In this document: positions 9,249 through 17,827 of the stretch, one piece after another
Numbering within the stretch: position 1 is the first letter of the stretch
Layout of the letters: each line of letters begins with the position of its first letter
Assembly: GCF_037963835.1 (NCBI RefSeq)
Contig: NZ_CP150145.1
Location: 3,596,001-3,660,000, forward strand
Direction: 5' to 3'
Length of the DNA stretch: 64,000 nt
DNA from: Paenibacillus sp. FSL H8-0332
GTDB taxonomy: Bacteria; Bacillota; Bacilli; Paenibacillales; Paenibacillaceae
Notes under the pieces: generated by a model
Database searches by the model: none
Seen by the model: only the letters and a program-made list of their open reading frames with translations
What the model was told of the DNA's origin: nothing
Made by a program: the position numbers and the translations under genes

Positions 9249-9279
9249 ATTATAAACTGTATAGTAACTATACAGTCAA
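9249..9279 (-). promoter_or_regulatory. MerR-type promoter and operator of the ABC exporter
   Basis: On the minus strand -35 TTGACT (9279-9274) and -10 TATAAT (9254-9249) are separated by exactly 19 bases. Between and overlapping them is a perfect inverted repeat at 9256-9276 with arms ACTGTATAGT and ACTATACAGT around one base. A 19-base spacer filled by a palindrome is the hallmark of promoters that MerR proteins activate by DNA distortion. It drives the exporter genes, and the MerR gene starts 25 bases away on the other strand. Confidence 0.92.
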
Positions 9280-9303
9280 CCCGTTATTTCGAAGGAGATT
9301 AAG

Positions 9304-10134
9304 ATGGCTATGCTTAAGAATGATTTGATGTCCATTAGCGCCTTTTCCAAGCTGTCCCGTGTTCCGCGCAAAACGCTCATTTTCTATGATCAGATTGATC
9401 TATTCAAGCCCGCCTTCGTAGCTGACAACGGCTACCGGTATTACATCCGCAGCCAGCTCGATACGATTGGCGTGATCTATATTTTCAAGGAGCTGGGTAT
9501 GTCGCTGGAGGATATCCGGGCGTATCTGGAGCACCGTTCTCCTCTTAGTACCCTGGAGCTTCTGCGAAAGCAGGAGGAGGTAGTTCAGCAGCAGATCGCG
9601 AAGCTCAACCTGGCCAAGGAAATGATGCTCCAGCGCGCGGAGAATATCGAGCATTCTCTGAATGTGGATACCAGCCGGATGGTTGTCGTCCACCAAGAAC
9701 GGAAGCCGATCCTGCGCAGCTGCCGTGTTCACGAATCCAGGCGGGAATTAAACGAGGAGCTGTGGGATGATTTCCAGGAACGTCTGCATAAGGAGAATGC
9801 ACCTGCCGGATATCCGGGCGGGGCCATTATATGTAAGGAGGACCTGCTGAGGCGGGACGGGGATATGATCTCCTATATGTTCAGCTTCATCACTACACAG
9901 CATCACGAACAAGAATATATGCCGGAAGGCTACTATCTTGTGTCTTACACCCGGGCTGATTATGAGGATACCGAGAAGATTTATCCGCAGATTTTTGATT
10001 ACATTGACAAGAATCATTATGTTATTAAAGGAGATGCTTACGAGGAATTCCTGTTGGATGAGATCGTTATGAAGCGTCCTGAGGACTATCTGGTGCGGGT
10101 GATGGTGCATATCGAGGAGCCAGCCAAGTCATAA
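9304..10134 (+). CDS. MerR-family multidrug-type regulator (BmrR/TipA class)
   Basis: 276 residues. N-terminal MerR winged helix-turn-helix (about 11-80: SISAFSKLSRVPRKTLIFYD ... LGMSLEDIRAYL), a long dimerisation helix (about 85-115) and a C-terminal ~150-residue GyrI-like effector-binding domain, as in BmrR. It therefore probably binds a bulky hydrophobic or cationic compound and switches on the divergent exporter. Start ATG 9304 follows GAAGGAG by a normal gap. The palindromic operator with 19-base spacer lies between the two transcription units. Confidence 0.93.
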   Translation: MAMLKNDLMSISAFSKLSRVPRKTLIFYDQIDLFKPAFVADNGYRYYIRSQLDTIGVIYIFKELGMSLEDIRAYLEHRSPLSTLELLRKQEEVVQQQIAKLNLAKEMMLQRAENIEHSLNVDTSRMVVVHQERKPILRSCRVHESRRELNEELWDDFQERLHKENAPAGYPGGAIICKEDLLRRDGDMISYMFSFITTQHHEQEYMPEGYYLVSYTRADYEDTEKIYPQIFDYIDKNHYVIKGDAYEEFLLDEIVMKRPEDYLVRVMVHIEEPAKS

Positions 10135-10145
10135 ACCTCTACCAA

Positions 10146-10189
10146 AAACGGCGACCCGCCCCGGTAGATCCAGGGCAGCGTCGCCGTTT
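10146..10189. terminator. Bidirectional terminator between convergent genes
   Basis: AAACGGCGAC pairs with GTCGCCGTTT over a 24-base loop, with A-rich sequence before and T-rich sequence after. It sits between the converging MerR and NlpC/P60 genes and can serve both. Confidence 0.8.
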
Positions 10190-10217
10190 GTTTATAATAT
10201 AAGGATTAGTGATCGAA

Positions 10218-10691
10218 TTAATTGCCAGTTATCTTCTGATACGTGCTCTCAGAAATGGTTCTTCTGGCGGTAACATAACGTTCTTTATAGTAACCTGATG
10301 ACAAGCTGGTGATCGTAACGCCCTTATTGCTTGAGGAATGTGCAAATTTGTTGTCGCCCACATAGATGCCTGCATGCGAGATGCCGTTGCCCCCGGTTTC
10401 GAAAAAGACAAGATCTCCAGGACGTAAATCGGACTTGGCTACATATTCGCCTGCACTTGCCTGCGACTTGGATGTTCTCGGAAGATCTAAGTTGAACTTG
10501 CCAAATATGTATATTATAAATCCGGAACAGTCAAACCCTTCAGATGCCTTGGTGCCCCCCCATTTATATGGAGTTCCCATAACCTCATTAACCTCTTGGT
10601 CAAGCCTGGAGCTGTCATCCGCAGATGCTCTTTCAGATCCAAACGATAGCAATAGTACAATACTCAGTAGCCACACGATTCCTTTTTTCAA
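10218..10691 (-). CDS. Secreted NlpC/P60 cell-wall peptidase
   Basis: 157 residues. Signal peptide (KKGIVWLLSIVLLLSFGSERASA) followed directly by one NlpC/P60 domain. Catalytic Cys in GFDCSGF, His in ISHAGIYVG and third-position His in KFAHSS are all present, and GTPYKWGG and RPGDLVFF are conserved family blocks. Such enzymes cleave D-Glu to diaminopimelate links in peptidoglycan stem peptides outside the cell. No SH3 or LysM targeting domain, so it is a minimal single-domain form. Single-gene unit. Confidence 0.92.
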   Translation of the reverse strand: MKKGIVWLLSIVLLLSFGSERASADDSSRLDQEVNEVMGTPYKWGGTKASEGFDCSGFIIYIFGKFNLDLPRTSKSQASAGEYVAKSDLRPGDLVFFETGGNGISHAGIYVGDNKFAHSSSNKGVTITSLSSGYYKERYVTARRTISESTYQKITGN

Positions 10692-10815
10692 AAAGAACTC
10701 AGTCTCCTTTCTTGCCGGCTAATGCTGCCTGACAAATATTAATTTTTTGTAACTATTATGAATGATAGTGTAATAATCTCCGTTCGTCAACCCCTTCGGT
10801 GCTTTTTGAAAGAGT

Positions 10816-12660
10816 TTACATCCCCAGGCGCAGGTTAATCTCCCTAATCCGTGCAAGCGGCACCTTCGGATCGCGCTGTGCAGTCATTAAGCCGTTGACC
10901 TCATCCTGAACGTCCGTAACCTGTGTATAACAGTACCCGGAGATGAACGGAATGGCCTGAATCGCACGGGTCAAACTGCCGAACCGCTCCAGAAAAGCTT
11001 CCTCGCTATCCACCTGATGCCCATAACCCCAGCCGTGCTCACTCTGGAAGGCAATCCCCCCATACTCGCTGATGATGACCGGCTGCCCCTTATAGCTGTA
11101 ACCTTCTGCAAAAGCAAACTTCCATTCGTTATACGTGCCGCCGCTGCCTGTAATAGAGTCTTTATCCTTGTATGTTGCATATAGCGCCTCTCCCCGCTCT
11201 ACATAATCATGCAGCGTCAGAATGTCGGACACCGTATGCTCCCAGCCGTCATTCGTAATCACCGGACGATAGGGATCGATAGATTTGGTCAAGTGATAGA
11301 TCCCCTCCGTGAATGTCTGCTGCCGGACTTCGTGAAGAATATTCTGCACCCCCCAGGATTCGTTAAAAGGCACCCAGGTGATGATACACGGATGATTATA
11401 CTGCTGCTGCACGACCTCCAGCCATTCCTTGGTGAACCGCTCCAGAGCCTCGTCGTTATATTCATAGGCGGCTGCCATCTCTGACCAGACCAATAGGCCT
11501 TTGACATCGCACCAGTACAGGAACCGGGCGTCCTCCACCTTCATATGCTTGCGCAGACCGTTGTAGCCCATCTCCATAATCGCTTCAATATCTTGAATCA
11601 GCGCTTCTTCCGACGGCGGGGTCAGATGGCTATCGGTCCAGTAGCCCTGGTCCAGGATCAGTCTTTGGTACAGGGGGATATTATTCAGCAGGATCTGGCC
11701 GTCCTTGATCGAGATGCTGCGCATTCCGACATACGAGCCGACCCGGTCAATCTCCTGTTCCCCCGCATACAGCACGAACTCTACGTCAAAAAGGTTCGGA
11801 TTCCCCGGTGACCACAGGTTCTGCAGCCAAGGCCCGTTAATGCCGCCCATCATGCTGACTTCCACGGTCATCCATGCTCTGTCCACCGACAGGCTAAGCT
11901 TATTTATTCGTTGGCCTTGAAACGTAATTTCGGTCTCCAGCCTAAGCTCCTGAGCTTCTGTCAGGCCATGCATGCGGTAATCCAGCCGGATCATTTGGCG
12001 ATCGATGTCGGGCGTCATTTTCACCGTCCCCAGCCGGGTAGCGTGGACATGCTCCAGCCAGACACTTTTCCAGATGCCTGTCGTCTGCATATAGAAAGAA
12101 TCGTGGTTCCGGCCCGCCCAGCGCTGCTTGCCCCGGGGCTGTAGACAGCTATCGCTGTCGGTCACCAGCAGCACAATTTCGTTCACGCCATCCTGCCCGA
12201 GCAGATCGGTAATATCGAAGGAGAACCGGGCATACGCCCCCTCATGCTCCCCTGCGAAGCCGCCGTTCACCCAGCAGACCGCTTTATAATCTACGCCTTC
12301 GAAATGCAGCACAGTCCGTTTCCCTTCCGCTTCCCGTGACAGGACGAGTTGTTTGCGGTACCAGATCCGTGGGTGGAAGGTCTCCTCACCAATGCCGCTG
12401 GCCGCTGTCTCGTAGGTGAATGGAACATTAATGGTGTGTGTCGCCGGAAAATGGTCCATCCAGCGCGCCGCAACGCCAACATGATCATCGTCGAAGCTGA
12501 AGTCCCACTCTCCGTTCAGATCCAGCCACTGGCTGCGGACAAATTGGGGTCTCGGGTAGTTAGGGGTATAGAATTTCGTACCTGCTTTCGTCGCTGTTCC
12601 AGTCATACTAGAATTAACCCTCTTTCTCGTTACTGAAGTATTCTCCATATTCACTATCAC
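10816..12660 (-). CDS. Glycoside hydrolase family 2 enzyme (beta-galactosidase/glucuronidase type)
   Basis: 614 residues. Order: N-terminal jelly-roll sugar-binding domain (YPRPQFVRSQWLDLNGEWDFSFDD), immunoglobulin-like middle domain, TIM barrel with the GH2 acid/base Glu in WVPFNESWG (about residue 433) and nucleophile Glu in ISEYGG (about 530). It is shorter than LacZ and in the range of beta-glucuronidases and short GH2 enzymes. No signal peptide, so it acts in the cytoplasm on an imported glycoside; the exact sugar cannot be read. GTG start at 12660 with GGGAG six bases upstream. The AraC-type gene transcribed divergently is its likely regulator. Confidence 0.9.
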   Translation of the reverse strand: MIVNMENTSVTRKRVNSSMTGTATKAGTKFYTPNYPRPQFVRSQWLDLNGEWDFSFDDDHVGVAARWMDHFPATHTINVPFTYETAASGIGEETFHPRIWYRKQLVLSREAEGKRTVLHFEGVDYKAVCWVNGGFAGEHEGAYARFSFDITDLLGQDGVNEIVLLVTDSDSCLQPRGKQRWAGRNHDSFYMQTTGIWKSVWLEHVHATRLGTVKMTPDIDRQMIRLDYRMHGLTEAQELRLETEITFQGQRINKLSLSVDRAWMTVEVSMMGGINGPWLQNLWSPGNPNLFDVEFVLYAGEQEIDRVGSYVGMRSISIKDGQILLNNIPLYQRLILDQGYWTDSHLTPPSEEALIQDIEAIMEMGYNGLRKHMKVEDARFLYWCDVKGLLVWSEMAAAYEYNDEALERFTKEWLEVVQQQYNHPCIITWVPFNESWGVQNILHEVRQQTFTEGIYHLTKSIDPYRPVITNDGWEHTVSDILTLHDYVERGEALYATYKDKDSITGSGGTYNEWKFAFAEGYSYKGQPVIISEYGGIAFQSEHGWGYGHQVDSEEAFLERFGSLTRAIQAIPFISGYCYTQVTDVQDEVNGLMTAQRDPKVPLARIREINLRLGM

Positions 12661-12741
12661 AGAGTACTCCCTTGTCCCGCGAAAGAAAATGATTTATCCT
12701 ATCTATTGACTGATCTATTATCTAAAAAGGTGGAAATGTAT

Positions 12742-13521
12742 ATGTTCACCCTGAAGCGGTGCGGTTCGAATGTAATTCATCCAGAGGGCATAACGATTGA
12801 CCGCCCGGAGGGCTCCGGCGATTACGTCTTTGTATTCTTTCGGAGCAGGATGGAGCTGAGGCTTCAGACGCGGAGCGTGTATGCTGAACCGAATACTTAC
12901 ATCATCTATAACAGAGACAGCCACTATTACTACAAGGATGCCGAGCTGCCGCTGGTGCATGACTGGTTCCATTTTGAGCTGGAGGGGGCAGATGCTTGGT
13001 TTGACCGCTTGAAGCTGCCGCTGGATACCTTAATGAAGGCCCATGACCCGCTCTATATCACCAGAAAAGTAAATGAGCTGCACTGGGAGAATCTGCAGAA
13101 CGGCAGCTTCCGCCATGAGATTATCGACTCCATTGTTCGTTGCCTGTTCATGAAGCTTAGCGATATGCGGCATCACGTAGAGGCCAGCCAGCCGGTCAGC
13201 AAATACTATGACGCGTTCCTGAATCTGAGAAATGAAGTGCTCAGCTCCCCCTCCACCTGGTATTCTGTCGAACAACTGGCGGAGCGGATGAACATGAGCC
13301 CGTCCTATTTTCAGCAGATCTATAAGCAGATCTTCGGCATTCCGGCCGTCAGCGACATCATCCTTAATCGTGTGGGCCATGCCTCCTATTTACTGAAGAA
13401 CACCACCTATACCGTCTGCCAGATCTCTGCGAGTTGCGGTTATGAGAACGATGTCCATTTCATGCGGCAGTTCAAGAAGTTCACCGGCCAAACGCCGAGT
13501 GAATATCGAGGGAAGGGCTGA
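12742..13521 (+). CDS. AraC-family transcriptional regulator
   Basis: About 259 residues. N-terminal cupin-like ligand pocket (about 1-140) and C-terminal double helix-turn-helix of AraC type (EQLAERMNMSPSYFQQIYKQ; CQISASCGYENDVHFMRQFKKFTGQTPSEYR). ATG 12742 is chosen because AAGGTGG lies eight bases upstream; earlier in-frame TTG and ATG codons lack a site. Divergent from the GH2 glycosidase gene across less than 100 bases, so it most likely senses a sugar and controls that gene. Confidence 0.88.
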   Translation: MFTLKRCGSNVIHPEGITIDRPEGSGDYVFVFFRSRMELRLQTRSVYAEPNTYIIYNRDSHYYYKDAELPLVHDWFHFELEGADAWFDRLKLPLDTLMKAHDPLYITRKVNELHWENLQNGSFRHEIIDSIVRCLFMKLSDMRHHVEASQPVSKYYDAFLNLRNEVLSSPSTWYSVEQLAERMNMSPSYFQQIYKQIFGIPAVSDIILNRVGHASYLLKNTTYTVCQISASCGYENDVHFMRQFKKFTGQTPSEYRGKG

Positions 13522-13604
13522 TGGCGAAGGAAGAGCGGATCGGGGTTATTGGCTTGGAGTTGTTATATAAGACGCACTAAAGAAATTAACAAAAAAAGCA
13601 AAAG

Positions 13605-13746
13605 AAGTGGAGGAGAATTTTGGAACTGTAGGAGCGGTAGCGTCCGCCTTTGTATTTGGATTTCTACCGCGAAAAGCGGTTCTAATCAGGAAATCCAAAT
13701 ACAACAGCGGCCGGAGGGCCAAATGTTCACCGCAACGACGACCATG
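13605..13746 (+). repeat. Dispersed modular repeat, long copy with internal hairpin
   Basis: This stretch shares two blocks with 33009-33094 (inverted there): TTTGGAACTGTAGGAGC and CCAAATGTTCACCGCA, plus GGCCGG between them. This copy has in addition a central module: arms TGTATTTGGATTTC (13651-13664) and GAAATCCAAATACA (13690-13703), a perfect 14-bp stem, with a second small stem ACCGC/GCGGT inside. It begins about 80 bases after the AraC-type gene in the same direction. No protein is encoded. It looks like an intergenic repeat or structured RNA element. Confidence 0.75.
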
Positions 13747-13783
13747 CTTAAAGTTATAATCTTAAGTGCATCTTTTTTTATAA

Positions 13784-13987
13784 TCAAAAAATCCACATGA
13801 TCACACCAACAATCAAAGCAATAACACCTACCGCAATTACCATATCAGAGATCTGCCGCCATAATCCCAAAGGCCCTTCACGATGAAGCTTCTGTTCATT
13901 AACGTCATGGTTGGCTTTGTGCCCGCCGGGGTCATTCGAATAAATAGGGGGTCCAGGGGGTCCACCGCCATTAGAGAATTCAGTCAT
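13784..13987 (-). CDS. Small single-span membrane protein, unknown function
   Basis: 67 residues. A hydrophilic Gly/Pro/Asn-rich N-terminal half (GGGPPGPPIYSNDPGG) is followed by one membrane helix at the C-terminus (MVIAVGVIALIVGVIMWIF). A clear GGGAGG ribosome site sits about seven bases before the ATG, which is the main reason to accept it as a gene. Not recognised. The topology suggests a tail-anchored protein with its N-terminus in the cytoplasm, or a small regulator of a membrane complex. Single gene, divergent from the TetR gene. Confidence 0.7.
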   Translation of the reverse strand: MTEFSNGGGPPGPPIYSNDPGGHKANHDVNEQKLHREGPLGLWRQISDMVIAVGVIALIVGVIMWIF

Positions 13988-14140
13988 TACACTCGCCTCC
14001 CTTTCCCCAATTATACACCATTTAATCTCATTTATGGTAAACGGAAAGACTTTGGCATAGCTTACATTTGAATTTTGGCTTTAAATATCCTATTTTAAAA
14101 AGATAGAGTTTCAGCAGTTAACGGAAGAGGCGAACACAGT

Positions 14141-14743
14141 ATGGGCGATATACATGAGAGGATGTCAGCGGGAACCCGGGCTTTAATCGAGGATAACTTC
14201 CTCCAGCTCATGGAGCAGGAAGGATTTCACAAGGTGAGCGTACGCCAGCTGGCGCTTAGAACACATATTAACAGGGGAACGTTCTATCTGCATTTTACGG
14301 ATAAATACGATCTGCTGGAGCAGCTGCAGCGGGAAATACTGACAGGTCTGGAGCAGGTGATGGTTGTCAAAATCGTACGTGAAGAGATGTCCGGGCATTA
14401 TCTGAAGGGTTTGCCCTATCCGCCCCTGGTGCAGATCCTTGAGTATCTGCACCAGCACGGCGAGCGAATCCGCTTATTTCTCGGGGCTAAAGGGGAGGCG
14501 GGATTTCCGGGGCAATTCAAGGAGGTCATCAAGCGCAGCTTCTACCGGAAGCTGGAGATGAATGGCGTATTTGCCGACCACCCGGCGGTTCCTCCAGAGT
14601 ATCTCGCTGCGCATTCCGCGTCTATTTTTCTCGGAATTACGGAAGAATGGCTGCACAGCGGGATGCCTTATACTCCGGAGGAGCTGGCGGTGATCTATAA
14701 TGAGGTCTTATTCATGCAGTCGACTCTGATCGCTAAGGCTTAA
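14141..14743 (+). CDS. TetR/AcrR-family transcriptional regulator
   Basis: 200 residues. N-terminal TetR helix-turn-helix at about 10-58 (ALIEDNFLQLMEQEGFHKVSV, then INRGTFYLHFTDKYDLLEQL). The C-terminal ligand domain has a pattern common in Bacilli regulators (GEAGFPGQFKEVIKRSFYRKL, EYLAAHSASIFLGITEEWL). It converges with the quinone oxidoreductase gene and overlaps its 3' end by four bases, so control of that neighbour is possible but not shown. The inducer is unknown. Confidence 0.9.
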   Translation: MGDIHERMSAGTRALIEDNFLQLMEQEGFHKVSVRQLALRTHINRGTFYLHFTDKYDLLEQLQREILTGLEQVMVVKIVREEMSGHYLKGLPYPPLVQILEYLHQHGERIRLFLGAKGEAGFPGQFKEVIKRSFYRKLEMNGVFADHPAVPPEYLAAHSASIFLGITEEWLHSGMPYTPEELAVIYNEVLFMQSTLIAKA

Positions 14744-15693
14744 ATCGTAATCAATACCTTACCACGGAGCTTGCCGGCTTCGCTCATAGCATGGGAGGCA
14801 GCCAGCTCGGTAAGCGGCAGACGGTCAGTAATCCAGAGCTTCAGCTTGCCCGCATCCACCAGCTCCGCAACCCGCGTCAGCAGCGTACGATCCTCTTGTG
14901 CAAACAGCTGATGTACCTTAACGCCAAGCTGCGCCGCCAGCGCTTCGTCCGCAGGATTCACCGCCGAGATCAGCGCTCCTCCCTCTTTTAGCAGAGGCAG
15001 CCATGTGTTGAGCACCTCGGTACTCTCAGGGGACAGATTGAGGATCAGATCCACCTTGTCCTTAAGCTTGTCCGTGACGCTCTCCTTGGTGTAATCAATA
15101 ATCTCGTCAATCCCCAGCTCACGAAGCTTTGGCATACTGGCCGCAGAGGAAGTCCCTATGACATACGCTCCATGCTGCTTGGCGAATTGCACCGCATAGC
15201 TGCCTACCCCGCCAGCGGCTCCGGCAATCAGCACACGCCCACCCTGCGGCAGGTTACCATGATCGAATAACCCCTGCCATGCGGTTAAGACTCCTAATGG
15301 CAGCGCAGCTGCATCGGATAGCTCCAGGGAGACTGGCGCCAGCGCAGCATACTGCGTTTTGGTGACTACATACTCTGCGGCAGCGCCGTCACGGGACATA
15401 TCGAGCGCAGCATAGACTCTGTCCCCCGGCTGAAAGTCCGTAACCTCTGCTCCTGCTGCCTCCACCGTACCCGACACCTCAATGTTAGGAATGTAAGGAA
15501 ATTCATGCGGGAAAAAGGCTTGCAGGTAGCCCTTGCGGATTTTGACATCTGCTGCATTGAACGCAGTCCCTGCCACCTTAATCAGAATCTCGTCCGCTGC
15601 GGGAGAGGGGATCGGCGCATCCTCATACCTTAGCTCTTCTAGCCCTCCAAATTGATGTATCCGAATCGCCTTCATATGTGTAGCTTCGTCCAT
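14740..15693 (-). CDS. NADP-dependent quinone oxidoreductase-like protein (MDR superfamily)
   Basis: About 317 residues. Zinc-free medium-chain dehydrogenase of the QOR type: GroES-like N-terminal domain (about 1-120) and Rossmann domain with the nucleotide motif AGAAGGVGSYAVQFAKQHGA. The catalytic-zinc Cys/His ligands of alcohol dehydrogenases are missing, which fits an NADPH-dependent quinone or enone reductase. Start ATG 15693 has AGGAG eight bases upstream; a GTG at 15702 would overlap that site. Converges on the TetR gene with a 4-base overlap. Confidence 0.9.
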   Translation of the reverse strand: MDEATHMKAIRIHQFGGLEELRYEDAPIPSPAADEILIKVAGTAFNAADVKIRKGYLQAFFPHEFPYIPNIEVSGTVEAAGAEVTDFQPGDRVYAALDMSRDGAAAEYVVTKTQYAALAPVSLELSDAAALPLGVLTAWQGLFDHGNLPQGGRVLIAGAAGGVGSYAVQFAKQHGAYVIGTSSAASMPKLRELGIDEIIDYTKESVTDKLKDKVDLILNLSPESTEVLNTWLPLLKEGGALISAVNPADEALAAQLGVKVHQLFAQEDRTLLTRVAELVDAGKLKLWITDRLPLTELAASHAMSEAGKLRGKVLITI

Positions 15694-15866
15694 TGCGATC
15701 ACTCCTATAGATGAATTGGGAATCCGAGTACCGTTGAAGCAATAGGTGTACTGTTCCTGTAACTCATTGTAGGCTCCCGCTTAAGGGGATACAATCAACA
15801 ATCAGGTCTGAAGTGTTCATTCTTTCTTCTTACGGGTAGTAGATAATTAAGGAAGGAGTAATGCCT

Positions 15867-16229
15867 ATGGAACATATGGATACGATTGATCTTATCGCCA
15901 TTCTGGCTCTGGTGCTGGCGCTATTGCTTATGCTGAGTGTGTTCAGTCTGAAAAGGCGTGTGAACGAGCTAGAGTCCCGGTTAGCGCAAAGAGACGCTTA
16001 TGGCGGAATGTACTCTCCCCCAGCTAGCGGCAGAGCTGCTGACATCCCGGCTCCCCTGTTCGTACAGAACCCGGAGCTGGCACCGGATCTCGAGCGGAGA
16101 ATCCGCCTGCTGATGGCCGAAGGCAAGAAGATCCAGGCGATCAAGGTCATGCGCGAAGCGCGGAATCTGGGCCTGAAGGAAGCCAAGGACTTCGTCGATA
16201 ACCTGGAACAAGGCGGAAACTTCCGCTAA
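15867..16229 (+). CDS. Membrane-anchored protein with ribosomal L7/L12 C-terminal-like domain
   Basis: About 120 residues. One N-terminal membrane helix (TIDLIAILALVLALLLMLSVF), a short coiled stretch (RRVNELESRLAQ), a Pro/Ala linker, then a C-terminal segment KKIQAIKVMREARNLGLKEAKDFVD that matches the helix-turn-helix core of L7/L12, the part that recruits translation GTPases. It is not the ribosomal stalk protein, as it lacks the N-terminal dimerisation domain. ATG 15867 fits the AAGGAG site better than ATG 15861. Single-gene unit ending in a strong terminator. The function is unknown. Confidence 0.8.
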   Translation: MEHMDTIDLIAILALVLALLLMLSVFSLKRRVNELESRLAQRDAYGGMYSPPASGRAADIPAPLFVQNPELAPDLERRIRLLMAEGKKIQAIKVMREARNLGLKEAKDFVDNLEQGGNFR

Positions 16230-16249
16230 GTGAACCATAAGTGTATGAT

Positions 16250-16300
16250 CAAGAATGACCTCAGACTGCCACTGGAGTGTGGAAGCTGAGGTCATTCTTG
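16250..16300. terminator. Very strong bidirectional hairpin terminator
   Basis: CAAGAATGACCTCAG pairs perfectly with CTGAGGTCATTCTTG (15 bp) over a 21-base loop. It lies between the converging L7/L12-like gene and the ABC-2 permease gene. The T-tract is short on both strands, so efficiency rests on the stem. Confidence 0.75.
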
Positions 16301-16326
16301 TGATGAAGCTTATACCGGCAATAAAG

Positions 16327-16965
16327 CTAGATATCTTTGTGCATATAAATCCGGGACGAAATCAGATAAGAGCTATAGATAATAACGAGGTATGCCAGCA
16401 CGCCGATGGCAATAAGCAAGACATTATCCAATCTGCCAGTGCTAATCCATTCGGCAAGTGCCGGAAACCGTTTAGACAAGCTGGTAATTGCCGTGAAATT
16501 CAGCATGATCACCATTATAAAGATGAAGTTGACGATCTGCATCCCTTTTTGTCCCAGCCAGTAATACAGCGGCAGATAAATTGAGGCCAATAAAGGGAAC
16601 GCGGCAGTAGCTATTCCCAGCTCTCTCCAGCGCAGCGGTTCATCCAGCTTGCCCATCGTAAAAGCAACCAGATACAGCAGAATCGTACAGGTCAGGCTGA
16701 ACAAGGAGAATGGAATCAGCGTCATATATTTAGCCTGAATCAGCCGCTGTCTCGGGACCGGGAGCGTAACCAGAAACTTCTGATTGTTATGCTGCATATC
16801 GATGGTACAGGAGTTAATGAGCAGCAGCATAGCCGGAAACAGAGAGAACACCGTATAGGCTTCAGCGTTCATATAACCCATAATCAGATAATAGGGAATC
16901 AGCAGGAGGATGAACTTCCGGGTAAGCATGAAGTCTTTACGGATCAGAGCTATGGAGTTATACAT
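16327..16965 (-). CDS. ABC-2 type permease subunit
   Basis: About 212 residues with six predicted membrane segments of ABC-2 permease type (FILLLIPYYLIMGYMNAEAYTVFSLFPAMLLL; FTCTILLYLVAF region; IVNFIFIMVIMLNF). Third gene of a GntR-ATPase-permease operon; its start overlaps the end of the ATPase gene by eight bases. ATG 16965 is used since AAGGAAG lies eight bases before it; a GTG at 16974 overlaps that site. With the ATPase it forms an exporter of the YtrB/YhcI class, usually tied to cell-envelope stress. The substrate is unknown. Confidence 0.85.
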   Translation of the reverse strand: MYNSIALIRKDFMLTRKFILLLIPYYLIMGYMNAEAYTVFSLFPAMLLLINSCTIDMQHNNQKFLVTLPVPRQRLIQAKYMTLIPFSLFSLTCTILLYLVAFTMGKLDEPLRWRELGIATAAFPLLASIYLPLYYWLGQKGMQIVNFIFIMVIMLNFTAITSLSKRFPALAEWISTGRLDNVLLIAIGVLAYLVIIYSSYLISSRIYMHKDI

Positions 16966-17827
16966 GTGCTTCACTTCCTTTTACCGTATAGTACATAATC
17001 TCTTCCAGCGTAGGCATCTCGCAGACTGCGGTGTCCCTGAAATAACGTTCCCCCTCAGCACGGTTGCTGATCAGCCCTTCGAAGCCCAGCCCGTTCTCCC
17101 GCAGCCCCACGAACCACCGCCGGACATCCCGGTCCAGCAGTTCCTTCCCGCCTTTGACCAGCAGATAGCGTTCGCCCAGACTCTCCTTCATCTCATTGAA
17201 AATAATCCGTCCTTCGTTAATGAATGCAATATAGTCGGCAATCCGGTCCAGATCGGTAGTGTTATGAGTCGAGAACAGAATCGACTTCTTCTCATCCTGG
17301 ATATGTTCACTAAGCAGTTCCAGCATCTCCCGGCGAAAAATCGGATCAAGTCCTGAGGTCGGCTCATCCATAATCAGCAGATCGGCACCATGGGACAGGG
17401 CGATAGCGAGGGAGAATTTGATCTTCATCCCCTTGGACAGATCCTTGATCTTCTTACCCGGTGGAAGCTTGAACAGCTCCTGAAACTTCACATATGTATC
17501 ATTATTCCACCCGGGATAGAACGGGGCGATAATACTCTTCATCTGCTTAACGGTCATATTCTCATAATAGAAGCTCTCATCCGAGACGTAACCGATACGC
17601 GCCTTAACAACCGCCTGGTCCTGCTGGTTGTTCTGGCCGAACATCAGAATGTTGCCTTGGTCCGGGTAGATTAACCCCATCATCAACTTGATCAGCGAGG
17701 TCTTGCCTGCGCCATTCGGGCCGATCAGCCCTGTAATGTAGCCCTCCTTGATCGGTAGCGAAATATCCCGCAGCTCAAAACGGTCGTAGCGCTTGGTCAC
17801 ATGGTCTAGCTCAATTACATTACTCAT
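16958..17827 (-). CDS. ABC transporter ATP-binding protein (YtrB-like)
   Basis: 289 residues. Walker A GLIGPNGAGKTSLI, Q-loop region YVSDESFYYEN, signature LSKGMKIKFSLAIAL, Walker B LLIMDEPTSGLDP and switch His in FSTHNTTDLDR. A C-terminal extension of about 70 residues follows the ATPase core, as in ATPases of GntR-controlled exporters. The start overlaps the GntR stop (ATGA). Partner of the permease at 16327-16965. Confidence 0.93.
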   Translation of the reverse strand: MSNVIELDHVTKRYDRFELRDISLPIKEGYITGLIGPNGAGKTSLIKLMMGLIYPDQGNILMFGQNNQQDQAVVKARIGYVSDESFYYENMTVKQMKSIIAPFYPGWNNDTYVKFQELFKLPPGKKIKDLSKGMKIKFSLAIALSHGADLLIMDEPTSGLDPIFRREMLELLSEHIQDEKKSILFSTHNTTDLDRIADYIAFINEGRIIFNEMKESLGERYLLVKGGKELLDRDVRRWFVGLRENGLGFEGLISNRAEGERYFRDTAVCEMPTLEEIMYYTVKGSEAHV

